In this document: positions 34,186 through 46,830 of the stretch, in pieces | How the letters are laid out: every line of letters starts with the position of its first letter | Numbering within the stretch: position 1 is the first letter of the stretch | Translations under genes and position numbers: made by a program | The notes under the pieces: model-generated | Databases searched by the model: none | Told to the model about the DNA's origin: nothing | What the model saw: the letters and a program-made list of their open reading frames with translations, nothing else | Source: Phialocephala subalpina | Lineage: Eukaryota > Ascomycota > Leotiomycetes > Helotiales > Mollisiaceae | Direction of reading: 5' to 3' | NCBI GenBank assembly: GCA_900073065.1 | Contig: FJOG01000011.1 | Location: forward strand, 321,454-385,453 | DNA: 64,000 bases

Positions 34186-37100
34186 AGGAGATGTAATGCC
34201 GTATTGATACAAATGACATCTCAGACTTTCGTTCCTACCAAATCGTGTTAGCTCAATTTTTGCGACATGGGTGAGAGAAACAGAAGCTCACTGTATTCAA
34301 CCTCAAACTTGTCATGCTGTTCAAATATAGCTCGACGACATCCAAAGCAGTCTGAGAGATTTTCGCGGTGAGAAAGTCCCAGTTCTTTGGTTCCCTTTGA
34401 ACCCGGAAGACGTGAGGCCTTTGCACGAGAGGAACGGGTCTCTCTCACTCTTCCGTCAATATCGCCTCCATCAGCTCTACAAAAGTCCAAAGTATCTTAG
34501 CCATTTCCTGTACCGGGTTCAGAACTTTTGGCATCGAAAAAGCCCCAGGTTCTGTTGTTCTTTGGTACCAAAAGACCAGAGGTCCTTTCTACGTCTCGAA
34601 ACTCCGAACGCGGAGTGGAAGATGAAACTTTAGAGTACCATCGGGTGTAAAAATTTGTCAATGTCCTTGGATTTGAAAAAACTTAATACCTGGCGAAGTA
34701 CTGAAGCCAGAATCGTATCTGATAATACTACCGCGACGGAGGCAAGTATGCAATGAAGCTGCAGTTGAGAGTGTTGAGATCTCAAAGCGAAGTCGGAATG
34801 CTATACCTCAACACGTGTATCCAACACCAGCCACAATCAACAGCCACCGTGGCACCAATCAAACATCCTCCTTCCTCATCCGTCAAAGCCTCAAAAGCAA
34901 GCAAACTCGACAATTCTTGGCAGTTCAGATCCCAATCCCCGCGACGTGCAACAGAAATGTGGACGTGGATCCAGACTGAGTCGTGGATGCAAGATATCCC
35001 TGTCGAGCTGTGCTCAGGGGTACACTTCACGTGCTTCTCTATCCACTTCCTTTCCCTTTTCGACCACGAGGACGAATTCAATGGCTGGATTCCGTGCTCA
35101 TGATCATTGATCACGATGCCTTAATTCTACATTTAATTATGAAAAAAGGAGGAGAAATGGATCAGAAGTCACGATTGCTCGCTATTTCCATCGCAATTCA
35201 AGTCAAAAGCCTCGAAGAAGTTCACTCGGACAATAGGCCCGAACCACTCTAGCAATTTTCCCCGAGTTCACCAGCTCAACCCCATCTTCAAACCAAAGCA
35301 AGACCTCCGCGCTACGGCAAAAATTCCCTCAAGACCTTCAGCAAAAAGCCACAAGCTTCAATAAGCTCAACACCAAGAAGTTCGTGGTCGATAAGACGAA
35401 AAAGTGGCTTGTTACAGAAAGTCTTCGAACTACTTCTTTCTGGAAGCATGTCACTCACTACTTCTGCACCCGCGGGAGTTTCTCAGGTGTGCCTTATCTT
35501 GGAACGCTTGCAGGTCGTATGCTGTACATAAGTCTTTTCTTTTTTTTAAGTTGGTGCCTTATCATAACTGGTTCTTGGCCTCTTGGTGGCAATTCTTGCA
35601 AGCTGGATCGTGAATCGGGATCGATGTGGAAGGCATTAGAAGGTCACTGGCGCGTCCGTGTGTTTGCTGCATCCCCCTTTTCAGATTACCTACCGCGATC
35701 CCCTTCCTCAATTCCTCAATGGATGAGGACGAAATCACGAGTCAGGAGGTGGACTTGCGAGAAGCTTTCGGGGTTCTTTTTTGAGTTCTCAGGACTGACA
35801 AGTGAGGAGAAGGTTTGAATAACAATGAAGATTATTGGAGCGGTGTTTCCCAGATCATAATTGTTTGGTCTGTTTCAATAAGTCTCAACGGCGGCAAACA
35901 AACGGAGGCAAAGATTGGATGTATGTTTCTGGAGGTTGGAAGAAAGCAAGAGGATGAATAAGCTTGTCCTTGCTGGATTACATGCAGGTTGCCTTCGAAG
36001 CAGCGCCTCGTTCTCAAAGCGTCGGCGACCAGCACCACGACGGGGTTTATCTGTATGTAGCCTGGTGCGAGTAACTCGGGATATCTCCAGGAGAAACCTC
36101 TTTCCTTTCCGAGCTTTCTCGCCATAACTTGACGTTCCCTCGCCACCTTATCGTCATAATCATGCAGACTTCAGCAGGCGATGTTCTGCCTTGGAGGAAG
36201 CAGCAGAATCCGGACCTCATCGCCATTCAGGCTCATGTTGCTCCAGATGCACATGGACAGGCCCCCTAACCTGGGTTCTCCCGAGCCTATCATTCATCGG
36301 GTTAGCAAGCCACGCAAGGGCATCACCGGCGCCAACTTTAAGTGAATTGGCTTGCACGGTGCCTTTTCTTGGCGTGAAGAACGGGGACTGGATTCTTCCC
36401 TTTTTGCGCTGGAGCGACATGAGGCAGGCTATCGAAAATCTGGAGAGGTGAAGATGCAAGCACATGTTCTGGCTTTGATCTGGATCATGGTAAAAGAAGA
36501 CGGTTGAGCTGACTTCAGCGCAGGATAGTTCGTTTCAGATGGTCTTGTTATCCAAACATCGTCCTTAATCGTGAATATCGAATGTAATGCGCCAGGTTCA
36601 TGCTCTCTCCCAACCGTGAATTCGAGGATCCATCGTGATAACGGGGCCCTGCTGTGACACGGACACTCGATTGCTTTCAGAACTCTTGAAGTGGTCTTCT
36701 GCGCCACCAGTATGGCCGCCGATTCTTCGTACATCGTACGCATCGTACATTGGTTGGTTACCGCCTCTAACTGGTGCTGGGTGCCGGTTTTTTCCCAAAA
36801 AGAACCACGGCAGGAAGGGAAAGGCTGGGGCTTCTCCGTATGCTAGATAGGCGTGTGCAACCAATACATCGGTTCCCCGTCTATAACCTGTCTGGGAGAG
36901 GCCTGGCACATGAGACGTCGATTCCACGGGTTGTGGAAGACTTCCAATTCTTCAGATCTTCTTGAATAAAATTCGATTCAGCGACGCATTGGAATTGCAA
37001 TCAGCACTCCATTCGATATTCGCATAGGAAAAGTTTAGTGTGCATCTGCTGGGATTAGTTTGGGGAGATCGCCTAAGCGAGATAGGAACTGGAAGGGGAG

Positions 37101-37605
37101 CAGTGCTTTGAGACACCCGCGAGATTGCATCAAGGTCCGTTGAGGAAGACCACCAGCTTTTGCTCGTCGGCCAGCTTTTCCTGATCTCCTTCTTCCTCTC
37201 CTCATTCGACACGACGACGGGCGCGGCTGTTCAATCCTTCAATTCAATTGTTCAGAACTTCATTGTATCTGGACCTGTACTCGCCAGCTATCGTCGAATC
37301 TCGAATACTAATTTACCTGGGTAGCCTACAGTCGACGACGACAACCTCCGACTCTGCGACATTACGAATCAACCTCTACAACTCAGAGCGAGTCCAGTTA
37401 TCGAGTCTTCGAAGCATCAGCTAGTGGGAATTTGTGGAGAGAATACTTGTCGCCAATTCTTCTAAACTTCCTCTGTTTCGCTCCTTCTCCATCGAAGCTC
37501 TGCATACGCAAGCTTTGCCTCAACACCCTTTCTACACCTAAACTCGAGCGCGCCTTCCACATTCACTAGAACAAACCGACCGCAAAGTAAAAACCCCGAG
37601 TCATC
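34186..37605. other. Long intergenic stretch, no gene recognised
   Basis: Over 3.4 kb, open frames on both strands are short, mutually overlapping and unlike known proteins. I tried to join them across GT-AG sites without success. No tRNA or inverted-repeat element was seen. The last 350 bases are CT-rich and probably form the promoter and 5' UTR of the gene at 37606. Confidence 0.5.
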
Positions 37606-38229
37606 ATGTCTACACTCGACGAGAAATCCGTGGTCACCACATCCGATGCAATTGGCGATGCACCTACCTCGAATCACAACGTCCTCACAATCACAAGACC
37701 CTCCCCCGCCCGCCAGCAACAAGGCCTTGTCCTTTCCACCATCCAAGACGTCGACTCAACACATTCAATGAGCCCTCCTCCATCTGCCACCAACGAAAAG
37801 AACCCCATCAACTCACTCGGCTCACCATACCAATACTCGACCCACGAATCCCGCTCCGACTCCAAGATGAACGTCAACGTCGTCCACTCCGACCTAGATA
37901 ACGACCTCGAGGCTCAGGCCCTTACACAAGAAAAGACACAGGCCAGCCAGAGCAAGTCGAATCTCCTTAAAAACAAGACCAAATCGTGTGTCGACCCAGC
38001 ATGGCCAGGCCGGAACCACCTGAAGCAGCAGCGCAAAATTGCGAAGCGCGACCGCGCATGCTGCAGGCCGTGGGCCTCGTTGAGCAAGAAGGGCAAGGGC
38101 ATAATCACTGGGGTTATATTCCTCGTCATCCTGGGTATTGCGCTCGGTGTTGGGTTCGGGATCTCGTCCCGCGTCGGTGGCACCATTACCACTGGAAATG
38201 GCACCAATAAGCCCATTACCACGAAGTGA
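37606..38229 (+). CDS. Small single-TM membrane protein, unknown
   Basis: 207 residues with no intron and a start in good context after a long CT-rich leader. The first 120 residues are polar and disordered. A basic Cys-containing stretch (KIAKRDRACCRPWASLSKKG) sits just before one hydrophobic helix at about 165-187. A short tail with two NGT sites follows. The positive-inside rule puts the long N-terminus in the cytosol and the tail outside or in the lumen. I do not recognise the family. Fungal genomes hold many proteins of this shape, sometimes linked to wall or vacuole functions. The Cys pair at the membrane edge could be palmitoylated, which is a guess. Confidence 0.7.
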   Translation: MSTLDEKSVVTTSDAIGDAPTSNHNVLTITRPSPARQQQGLVLSTIQDVDSTHSMSPPPSATNEKNPINSLGSPYQYSTHESRSDSKMNVNVVHSDLDNDLEAQALTQEKTQASQSKSNLLKNKTKSCVDPAWPGRNHLKQQRKIAKRDRACCRPWASLSKKGKGIITGVIFLVILGIALGVGFGISSRVGGTITTGNGTNKPITTK

Positions 38230-39504
38230 ACGTCGATCAGGTATGCTCTATCCAATATCCCTCCTGTGCCACAGGCTCTAATCAATTCCCAGTCTTCAGC
38301 CCAGCCCCCTCGACTCGTCTTCAATCTTCGTATAGATCCACGACATTCACCTCCCAGCCTCACGAACTGTCAACGATCTCAACCCTCCGCTTCGGCACCC
38401 CTTTCTTGTAAATAATTCTGCAAGCGTCTCTTGCCTCTGCAACCCTGATTCTCATACCCCAATGTTAGGCGTTCTGGCGTTCCGGCCTCCAACAAAGTCA
38501 TTCATCTTCGAATCGTCTCGGGTCGATGCCACTCGACTGTTGAATTGTATCTTCGAAAATGGAAACTCGACCTGTGCATATGGTGGATATTCGCGACCAC
38601 CTCTCGGGTTGTGCATGGTCTCTCTTTGTCTCCTTGTCGTCTGTGAAAGATAGTGTGTACTTGTTGCTCCGGCCTGGCTCTTGAAATCTTTCGCTCTTGT
38701 GGGTGGGAGTGGAGGATATTTTGCTGGGTTATTAAGAGGGGATAGAGAGCTGAGATATGGATAGATGAGGCATATTCAGCCATGAATCAAATGACAGACT
38801 TCTGTTGTCACCTACCACTTACTTGGACTTGTTGCTTTGTGATGTTCCTCCCTTTATACCGCATCGTGAAATGAGCCGGCATTCCTCGTCGGTTCGTGTA
38901 TGATTCGCACGTCTCTGGGATTTCCAGAGAGCAGTCAACATGCAGGTACAACACGGCGACAGAAAAACTAGAGGGGAAACACCCAGCTTATAAACAAAAA
39001 TCTCTCCAGCGCCTGTGATATTGTAAGCACCAGCTCCAAGTGGGGTTTACAACCGCAAGTCCGGGTCTTTCGGCGTTGGGTGAGAGCCGAATGCTTGCTT
39101 TTGTGATTTTTGTGCAGGTTTATGCGAATTATGCATGGGAGAACATTATTCTTCGTATTCCGAATAAACTTGCTTTGTAACTGTTCTGGACTTTCGCAGT
39201 TCCTTGCAATAATGATGTCTGGGGCTGAGATACCCTAAGTCTGAGTCAATCATGAAAGTATGCGCGACTTGGATTTCTACTTGGTTGCATTTCTGTTGTA
39301 TTGTTGTCGTTGTTCTACCAGAGCTGCACTTCAGCGTATATGTAGGACTACTCTCCCATCTCGTCACTCTCCGCTCTCGATAATTCATCCATCTTTTGCC
39401 TTCCTCCAGTATCATCTCTCCCGTCAATTAAACAATACCACGCATGTTGGTACCTTCGTAACACAATACTACCTGCCAATTTCAAGCTTGTCATCTGCGG
39501 CCTG
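38230..39504. other. Intergenic stretch
   Basis: It holds the 3' side of the small membrane protein gene, possibly with a 3' UTR intron starting GTATGC at 38241. No gene is recognised. The final 200 bases are pyrimidine-rich, upstream of the MFS pseudogene start. Confidence 0.45.
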
Positions 39505-41308
39505 ATGTCTCTCACCATGGCTAGGACTGACTACGGACTCCTGTCCACACCCCCAGACAATTTACAGGGCCGTCTACTACAGTCCTCGCTCAATGATCTG
39601 GGCTTGGAGTTCACGCCGGATGGTCAGTTTGTTCGCTGGTCAATGGCGAACCCCCGACAACCGCGCAACTGGCACAAGTTACGGAAAATATATGATAGCG
39701 GCCTGATCATTTGGCTAGATCTCTTCACGTAGGTGACTTCCTGACGGTATCTTCTATTCTTGGGCTGACATCAATATAGGACGGCCGTGAGTACAGGCGG
39801 GGTGAGTTGTCTGCTGCCTTCCTGGAACATTAGACCCAAGAAGGGTTATCGACTCACACATGTCAGGCTTCGACGGCCACCAGCGCCCAACTAGAACTTG
39901 GCATTTCACACCCTATGTCAATCTTTTCGTTTATTTCGGTGTATAGCGGCATTTCTCTTCCACCCAAAATCGACGCTTCACTCCAAAACCTGAGCAACGA
40001 AGCTGACTATGATCATAGCTATCTTCTGGGGCAGGGGCTGGGCGGTATCGTCTTGCCGCCCTATTCAGAGGCATTTGGGCGCAAGAAGCTCTACATTGTA
40101 AGTACGGCGCTGTACAGCATCTTCTGCGCTATCGTCGGGGTGGTTCCTTCTATCGGCGGCGTCGTGGTTGGTCGCTTCGTTAGCGAATTCTTGTCCGCGA
40201 TTCCTACCACGGTTGTTGCAGGCAGTATTGAGGATATATTCAATACCAAGGATCGCATCTGGATGGTCTTCTTATGGGCCATGGTCTCGAACATTGGTTT
40301 AATTACTGGTCCTATCATAAGCACTTATATCACGGCAGCACTGGGATGGTGAGTTGCCTAGCGATGCTGAAGCTATGAGACATGCTTACCACTATTACAT
40401 GGCAGGAGATGGATGTTTTACGTTTCTGTCATTGTTGTGGCCGTCACGACGGGACTCTTGTTTGCGATGCGAGAATCTCGGCCGTCCTTGATCCTGAGTC
40501 GCGAGGTGGCAAAACTCCGCAAGGTCACCAGCAACGACGACCTGCATGCACTCAATCAGATCACACTCCGGATATGCGTACATTCGCTCGCCTGATGCTT
40601 TTCTGTCCTCTACATCTGTTCTTTACCGAGCCCATCGTCTGCTTGGTGGCGGTCATGAGCGCCATTGCATTCGCCCTAATCTACCTCTTTACCGAAGCGC
40701 TGCCGCCAATCTACGAAGCATTTGGGTTGTCAGCGACTTCAGCGCCCCTGCCCTTCCTAGCAATCGGTGTTTGCTTACTTTTGGGCCTCTTGACCCGTGT
40801 TCTAGGTAATCGCATTCTAGAAAAACACCATAGGGCAGGTCGACCAATAGCGCCAGAGCACAAGCTCATCGGCTTCACCATAGGCGCCCCTGTCTTAGCC
40901 GGGGCTTTGTGGTAGTTTGCCTAGACCATTCCTCCTCGCATCCAGAATGTGCACCAGATAGTCTCGACAACGTCGCTCGTCTTCATTGGGTACTCCTTGA
41001 ATGAGTTCGACACTGTTCTGGCTGGCTACCTAGCAGATAGCTATCTCAGCTATGCGGCTAGTGGATTTGCGGCAGTGGCACTACTCCGTTCGATAATGTC
41101 GGCCGCGTTCCCACTGTTTGCATCATACATGTTCCAGGGTCTCGGTGAAAATGTGACCGTATCTATCCTTGCTGCACTGGCAACGATATTCTGCGTGGTG
41201 CCACGATTGTGAACGCAATATGGGGAACGCACCTGCGCGAGGAGCAAATTTGCCAAATACAGCTTGTAGGTCTATCAGGAAAATGGGGTGGGTAAGAATG
41301 GTTTCTAG
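39505..41308 (+). pseudogene. MFS (DHA1-type) transporter pseudogene
   Basis: The sequence follows a fungal DHA1 multidrug/polyamine-type transporter closely: RWSMANPRQPRNWHKL, LGQGLGGIVLPPYSEAFGRK, GPIISTYITAALGW, FTEALPPIYEAFG and NEFDTVLAGYLADSY. Introns such as GTATAGC...ATCATAG (about 39940-40020) still splice in frame. Lesions accumulate: a one-base loss after DLHALN near 40557, two TGG codons turned to TAG at 40913-40915 and 40922-40924 (a WWFAWTIPP motif expected), TGA at 41210-41212 and TAG near 41267 in the tail. The two TGG-to-TAG changes are CpA-to-TpA on the other strand, which is the RIP signature. Export of a small molecule was probably the ancestral role. Confidence 0.85.
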
Positions 41309-41519
41309 AGGTAGACATCAGCATCTAGACATTGCGAAGTTTAGGTGCGAATAGGGCATGGTAACAAAATAGTTGGACAGTAATCTGAAAAGAACATGGT
41401 AAACCTGATCACCAGGTGACGCCTGAGTAGGCGGTCCAAAGGATGTTGAGCATGACGCAGGTAAGCTGTGGGTCGACTTCTGTCCCGATGGAGACGGCAA
41501 CAGCAATGACAACGACGAC

Positions 41520-41993
41520 GATAACACCTCGCTTCATCTTGCTTGCTTGCCACGACTCGACTATTGCGGGAGTTCTCGCAGCGCTCGGAGTCATGAAAGG
41601 ACCGCATTGGTTTTGGCCATCATACGCCGCCTTTCTATCCCTTGAGCTCTCCCGCCAGGACGCCAATCCGCCTAGTGAACGAGAGAATGCTGTAGTAGCC
41701 ACATCTCCGCCACCTGAGAATCCGTGGTTCGTACGTGTTAACTTCATGGGCCAGCCAGTCACCATACCCGCGCGTCAAACGCAGGGAAATCACTTCTTGG
41801 AGACGCCTCCTTTTGTACTCTTGTATGTAAAGAATTTTTTTCCGGTTAAAAATACTTATCGAAATTTCCTATCGTCGCTAATAGAGGAGGAATATGAATG
41901 CCTGCTTATACTGCTCTATTATTATAGGCGGCATTTAAGGAGGTTGTTGATGAGATGACGCCAAGCGATTGGAAGAGGCAGTGTATGCTGTAG
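41520..41993 (+). pseudogene. C-terminal fragment of a histidine acid phosphatase-like gene
   Basis: The C-terminal half of a histidine-phosphatase protein is recognisable: ACHDSTIAGVLAALGV (the HD catalytic motif), GPHWFWPSYAAFLSLEL, NPWFVRVNFMGQPV, then GNHF. A one-base loss near 41795 shifts the expected GDASFCTL out of frame. A GTATGT...TTATTATAG intron then leads to a last exon, AAFKEVVDEMTPSDWKRQC, ending at 41993. The RHGxRxP half is absent upstream, where the MFS pseudogene ends. It is therefore a truncated and frameshifted remnant. Confidence 0.72.
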
Positions 41994-43220
41994 CATCACA
42001 CGATTAAATGATTGCGAAGTAAATTGTTGTGGCTACAACGTTGAAAGAGGAGATATATATAGGTTCTATTGCAAAGTATTTAACTAGCCTGCTAATAAAT
42101 AGTATTAGTAAATTCCTTGATCCAACCCAAGCTGCCTGAGACGAGAAGAAAGAGTGCAAATGTAATAGAAAAGAATAAAAGTCTATTCGAAGATATTCAA
42201 ATTATATAAGGATCTACGTTTATTTCCTTGAAATGTATTGCTTTTGAGGCTGCTTTGCGTGCTCGTAAAGGACTGCCCGCAAATTGGTCTGTCCTGGGAT
42301 TGCGGATAATTCCTAGCGTCATTGATGATGGTTTCTGGTGTGAGTGTGCCTGTGAGGTTATACATGAGGTCTTAAGATCTTCTACTCCTGCGTCTTCATG
42401 CCTCACTTCAAGGCTTCCCCAATCTGCGGGATAGAAGTTGCAATTGAAACCCCTAAGATGGCTTAGTTCTTTCTATAGCTACAGGAGAACGCTTGTTCTG
42501 CTTGCTGTTTGCAATGGTAGCTCAAACACATTGCAGATTGCTATTTCCCTAAAGCTCCCTCCCAACCTCATATACTAAAATTCTATTGTTAATATATATA
42601 AGTCCGTTGAGCTCTCTTTGGATCCATATTCTATCTCGTCCAATCTCTACTTCTGGAAGAAGCATACCGTCGTTGGTTCTTCTCTAGTGTTTTATGCAAA
42701 GATGTGGTAGAAGGATCTAGATATCGAATTATAAGTAGTTGAAATGAATCAATGGATTTCTCGATAATTTCCAGAGGGCGAGGATATTATACTCTAGAAT
42801 GTTTTGGTTTTGGAGGAGCATTTAAAAGGAGTTTAAGGTGATACCCCTACCTTCCAGACCCCCCCTGTCGGACACCTCGCTTAGCTCCGAGGGGTGGCCT
42901 TGTGGTTGAGGGGGGTCGGAAGCAAGCTGTGTCAGAGGATGAGCTGTGAAAGGCACTTTCAGATCTGGTGAAATTATGCCGATGCCAATGTACGTCGTCG
43001 TTGCAGAAATTTTTCGGCCTACAGACACTCTTGATCCCAATAAACCAGATCAGTGCAAGATGAAAGAGAGGGTATAGCGAGTGTTTCCATTAATCATTAC
43101 ACATTGTTGGTCTAATCGTTGCATCCATGTCCGTCATGAAAGATAGTATGTACAGTTCCCCTCTATTTACATCTCCTCCTCATCCTCGTACTCGTCCTCG
43201 TCAAATCATAAAACCCGCAC
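41994..43220. other. AT-rich intergenic stretch
   Basis: No gene is recognised. AT content is raised around 42000-42230 and 42570-42790, which fits old repeat decay. No terminal repeats were found. Confidence 0.45.
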
Positions 43221-44524
43221 TTAAGAGCTCTGCAGCCCCTTCGATGCCAAGAAGTCATTGATGGCAGCATAAGCACCCGTGGCGTTGTAGTGAGCGTTGA
43301 TGCCGTGACCAGTGTTGGGCTGAATATACGCAGTGAAGTTCTCCGCATTGACATTCGGGAAGTTCATCCGCACCTGGGCCGGAATGCTCGCAGCGGCTCC
43401 CCCTGTGTTGAGACAATCACCTCCACAGTAAGGGAGATCACTTGAGCCAGTGATGACCATGACTGGACCAGTGTAGGCATTCATCGCGGATAAAGATCCA
43501 AGAGTCAAGATCTCTCCCAGCGTGACGGGCTGCTTGGTATTCTCAGCAAGAGTGAGGATAGCGGGGTCATAGTACCCAGTCTTGAAAAAGAGATATTTGT
43601 TTGCCTCAGCGTCTGAGTTGATGATGTAGCCGTTAGGCAAATCTTGTGGCGGTGGGACAGAAGCGAGGTCTGCGCCAAGAGGGGTGATATAGTCGAGGAG
43701 TGGCTCGGCATACATCTGAAGCAGCTCTTGGACCTGCGCTCCGGTGTAGCTGCTGAATCTCAGAGGTTGGTTCTTGCTCGCTAGGACGAAGTTGCCTCCA
43801 GCAAGGAAGAATGGGGGGAAGGAGCCGTTCATGGAAAAGCCGGTAAGGACAATGCCGTCGGTGAGATCGGGGTACATGTTGGCGAGAGAGTATGTCTGGG
43901 CAGATCCGAAAGAGTGTCCGACGTGGACGACCTTAGAGAAGGTGTTGTTGACGCCGGGGAACGTGCCGTTTCGGAGCATCTGTGTGAGTTGCACGGTCGC
44001 GGCGACCTCGAGAAAGCTTTGGATCTCGTTTAGAGGCTCGCCGTGGGATGAGTTGCCGATGCCGAGGCGGTCGAAGGATAAGGTGCAGTACTTGTAGGTA
44101 TCAGTTGCTACGTCGATGTAACTGTAGTTGTAATCGTTGAACGACAGGTCCCAGTAACTGCCAGCTGTTAGCTGATTGCACAAGAAATCAACCTGGAAGC
44201 TTACGTCTTGTCGAAGCCAATTCCATGGATCAAGACTTGGACAGTTGGGTTTGTGCTGTTGTCCTGGCTGGGTATACAGAACTCGGTACTGATATTGTAG
44301 GTTCCAGCAGTCGTGTTATAACCAGTAAGAGCAGTGTTAGTGAAGTTACGGCCTTGTTGGGTCATGTTGAGGATGAAATCCGTGACCTCGAGGTTGGTCT
44401 GTGGGATATCAAGACTGAAGATTCCCGTGCGAGCAGAGATCGTAACAGGAACGGTCTGGTTGATGCATGTTTTGGCTGCCGCCGATGCGGCGAAGAGCGC
44501 CAGAGTTGCTGTAGAGAAGTGCAT
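43221..44524 (-). CDS. Secreted alpha/beta-hydrolase
   Basis: Two exons (44524-44205 and 44157-43221) joined over a 47-nt intron give 418 residues. I start at the ATG at 44524, because MHFSTATLALFAASAAA is a clean signal peptide. Longer in-frame starts lack one. The fold is that of alpha/beta-hydrolases: oxyanion-side IHGIGFDKT, the TYWDLSF and SFDRLGIGNSSHG region, nucleophile elbow VGHSFGS (Ser) and a late NTGHGINAH (His). A likely acid is in ITGSSDLPYCGGDC. There are many N-glycosylation sequons. Likely an extracellular esterase or lipase; the substrate is unknown. It stands alone, without cluster partners. Confidence 0.87.
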
Positions 44525-45929
44525 GGTGTAGGCTTGATGTTGAAGAGAAGTTTTACAGGCTGGGGAAGTTTCCATGCTTATATGCGGAACTCGTACGGCA
44601 AGAGCTCTCAACTTTGTGATGTCACAACAATTGGCAGCTCAGAGCTCTTTGGGCTATCGCAATAGTCTTCGGGCTTAAGCAGGTCCTCCCACGCTGCAAG
44701 GGACTAAATGGAGCTGTCTTTTCACCCGGCATATCAGAGAGCAGCCGTACCTGAACTGGCGCTTGCAGCATTTGGAATCCGGGACACCGGAAGAGGAGAA
44801 ATGACGATCATAACCGATTGCAGGTTATGCGATTCTTTGAAAGAGCATATTTGGACTTTTAGGTTCTGAATGGTGTAAATTAGTGAGCATTAGCAGTGGC
44901 TTCTCGCCGCAACGTCATCGTCACCTCGACCTTCGAGCTCGGGTCAGAACAGTACCTCGTGACTTTCAAAGCTGTGAATGGCTGTTTCGCTGAGGTTGAG
45001 CTTCAATACAATGTTAACAGCGAGCAAGGTCGAGCTGCTCGTGGTTGCGAGGAAAGAAGTGGGGGCGAGATGTTTCAGAAAGAGAAGGGGATGATCACAT
45101 GACTTGGCGTCCTATTTCAAGGCCTTACCACTTCCAGCTAGCGCCTTCCCGGACCACAAAAGCTCGAAAATCTTCGCAACTTCAAACTTTTCTTCTTCAT
45201 CAAAAAGTAACAGAGCCAGCCACGACCTCCACCTTGACTTCGAAACAGTGGTGTGTTGCCAGCATTCTTCGGAGTGTGAGGCTCTGGAGATGGATAATTT
45301 GCTACGGCAGCTCCCTGATAGGAAGTTTGTCTCCCGTGGGTCTTCTTAATTGAGGGCGAGGGGAGGTGAATGTCGATGATGGGAGACATATCGCTGTCCA
45401 ACGTGAGATCCATGATGCCGTGTATGTGTATGCCCGCCGCTGTCTTGATAAATGGAGATAATTGAGACCGTTGTGCCAGGTGATGGATTTCGAAACATGT
45501 CTTGAGCCGCATACGCATGCGCATGTTCTCCAGCCCTCGACTACACATTTACATTGCGCATTCTATGCCAGTCCACTCACAGTGATCGAGAAATATCTGT
45601 CTGCGCTTTGGTCGTACAGGCGCAATCCCAGCCATCGCAATATTCTCGCTCGTGTTGCACGGCCCTTGGATCACGCATTCCACATCCGTTCAAGGCTATG
45701 ATGAACCTTTTCGTCTTTAGCCTATCTGTTGTGCTAGCCAACCATCGAGCACACAGTCTACATCGACTCACTGGTATACGTTGCATTTCTACAAGGTGGA
45801 GGAAGCTTTGATATACGCCGCATCGAGGTCCCTTTTGCCTCGGAAAAGTTCCCACGTGCCCATGGACAATCGTACCAGAAATATCCTTTTCAGAAATGCC
45901 AGCTTCTCTTTTATATCACGATTACCGGT
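44525..45929. other. Intergenic stretch
   Basis: No recognisable gene. The DNA near 45870 (GAAATATCCTTTTCAG) may be a very diverged further unit of the tandem array that follows. Confidence 0.4.
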
Positions 45930-46830
45930 ATTCAAATGTCCCTCACTCTTCCGCCACAATTTGAAGCAACCTTTCGCGATTTGTTTAGAGATTGGTACCG
46001 AATTTTACAAAGCCGAGTTTCCAGTGCTTGATAGTAAGGCATCAAAGATGTGATGGCCACCAATGTCCCTTTCTTTGCTACGACAATTCGAAGCAATTCA
46101 AGCGGTATTTGTCAGGAGCATGGTATGGACTTTCAAAATGTCGGCCTTAAATTGTCCCGTGACAATGCATTGAAGTCGTTTTCAGTGAAGAAGGTTATCA
46201 TTGTCCCTTCTCTGGTGACGACAATTTGAAGCAAAGGGAGTGGAGTTTGTCGGGAGGACAATACGGACCTTTTAAGATCGATACCGGCATTTACAATAGG
46301 AGGCATCGAACCCTTTTTCAAATGGGTGATTGCCAATGTCCTTTGCTTCGGTACGAGAATCCAGAGCAAGCCGGGCGGAACTTGCCTGGAGATGGTACGG
46401 ACTTTGAAAAACATGATGCTGTTGTTGCATTGCCTTATCAAGTGTATTGCCTTCAAGGTCAAGGCATCGGAACTTGTACAAAGCGCCACAAATATCCCTC
46501 CCTTCAACACAGAAATCCAATCAGAACGGTTCATGTTTTGTCAGAAGACCAGCACGGACTTTCCAAAAGTTGATATGAGATCTTATTGCCTGATGGCACA
46601 AGACCGAGCGACCGCCCCTCGGTATCCATCCACTTACAGTCGCCCCTCACGTCGACCCCAAAAGCCGCCAAGAACGATTGCGAATGCGCAAGACGCATTC
46701 AACAACATCCCACTACCAGATTCTGGTCCATTGTTCTTTGATCTGACAGAGACAAGGCATTGAAGTATTTCCAAAGTGAGATGGCCACAAATACCCCCAA
46801 TCAGGTGGCAAGAACCAAAACCTACTGAGT
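45930..46830 (+). repeat. Degenerate tandem array of about 46-codon coding-like units
   Basis: Unit starts resembling AATGTCCCTTTCTT occur at 45935, 46062, 46200, 46335, 46491 and 46790. The steps 138, 135 and 156 between the second and fifth are multiples of three. In the shared frame the units read like KALxxFQSxMATNVPFF, then TTIRSNxSG, then CQE and GTDF. The pattern GGCATYGAA, ATGGCCACAAAT, ACGACAATTCGAAGCAA, then GGTACGGACTTT recurs at nucleotide level. At least two units have TGA where others have CGA. I read it as a decayed repeat-protein gene. I do not recognise the repeat, and no intact start or signal peptide was found. Confidence 0.7.

Noticed and set aside
34186..37605. Several 60-140 codon frames in the long intergenic region
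   Set aside because: They overlap on both strands, lack known motifs and cannot be linked by good splice sites.
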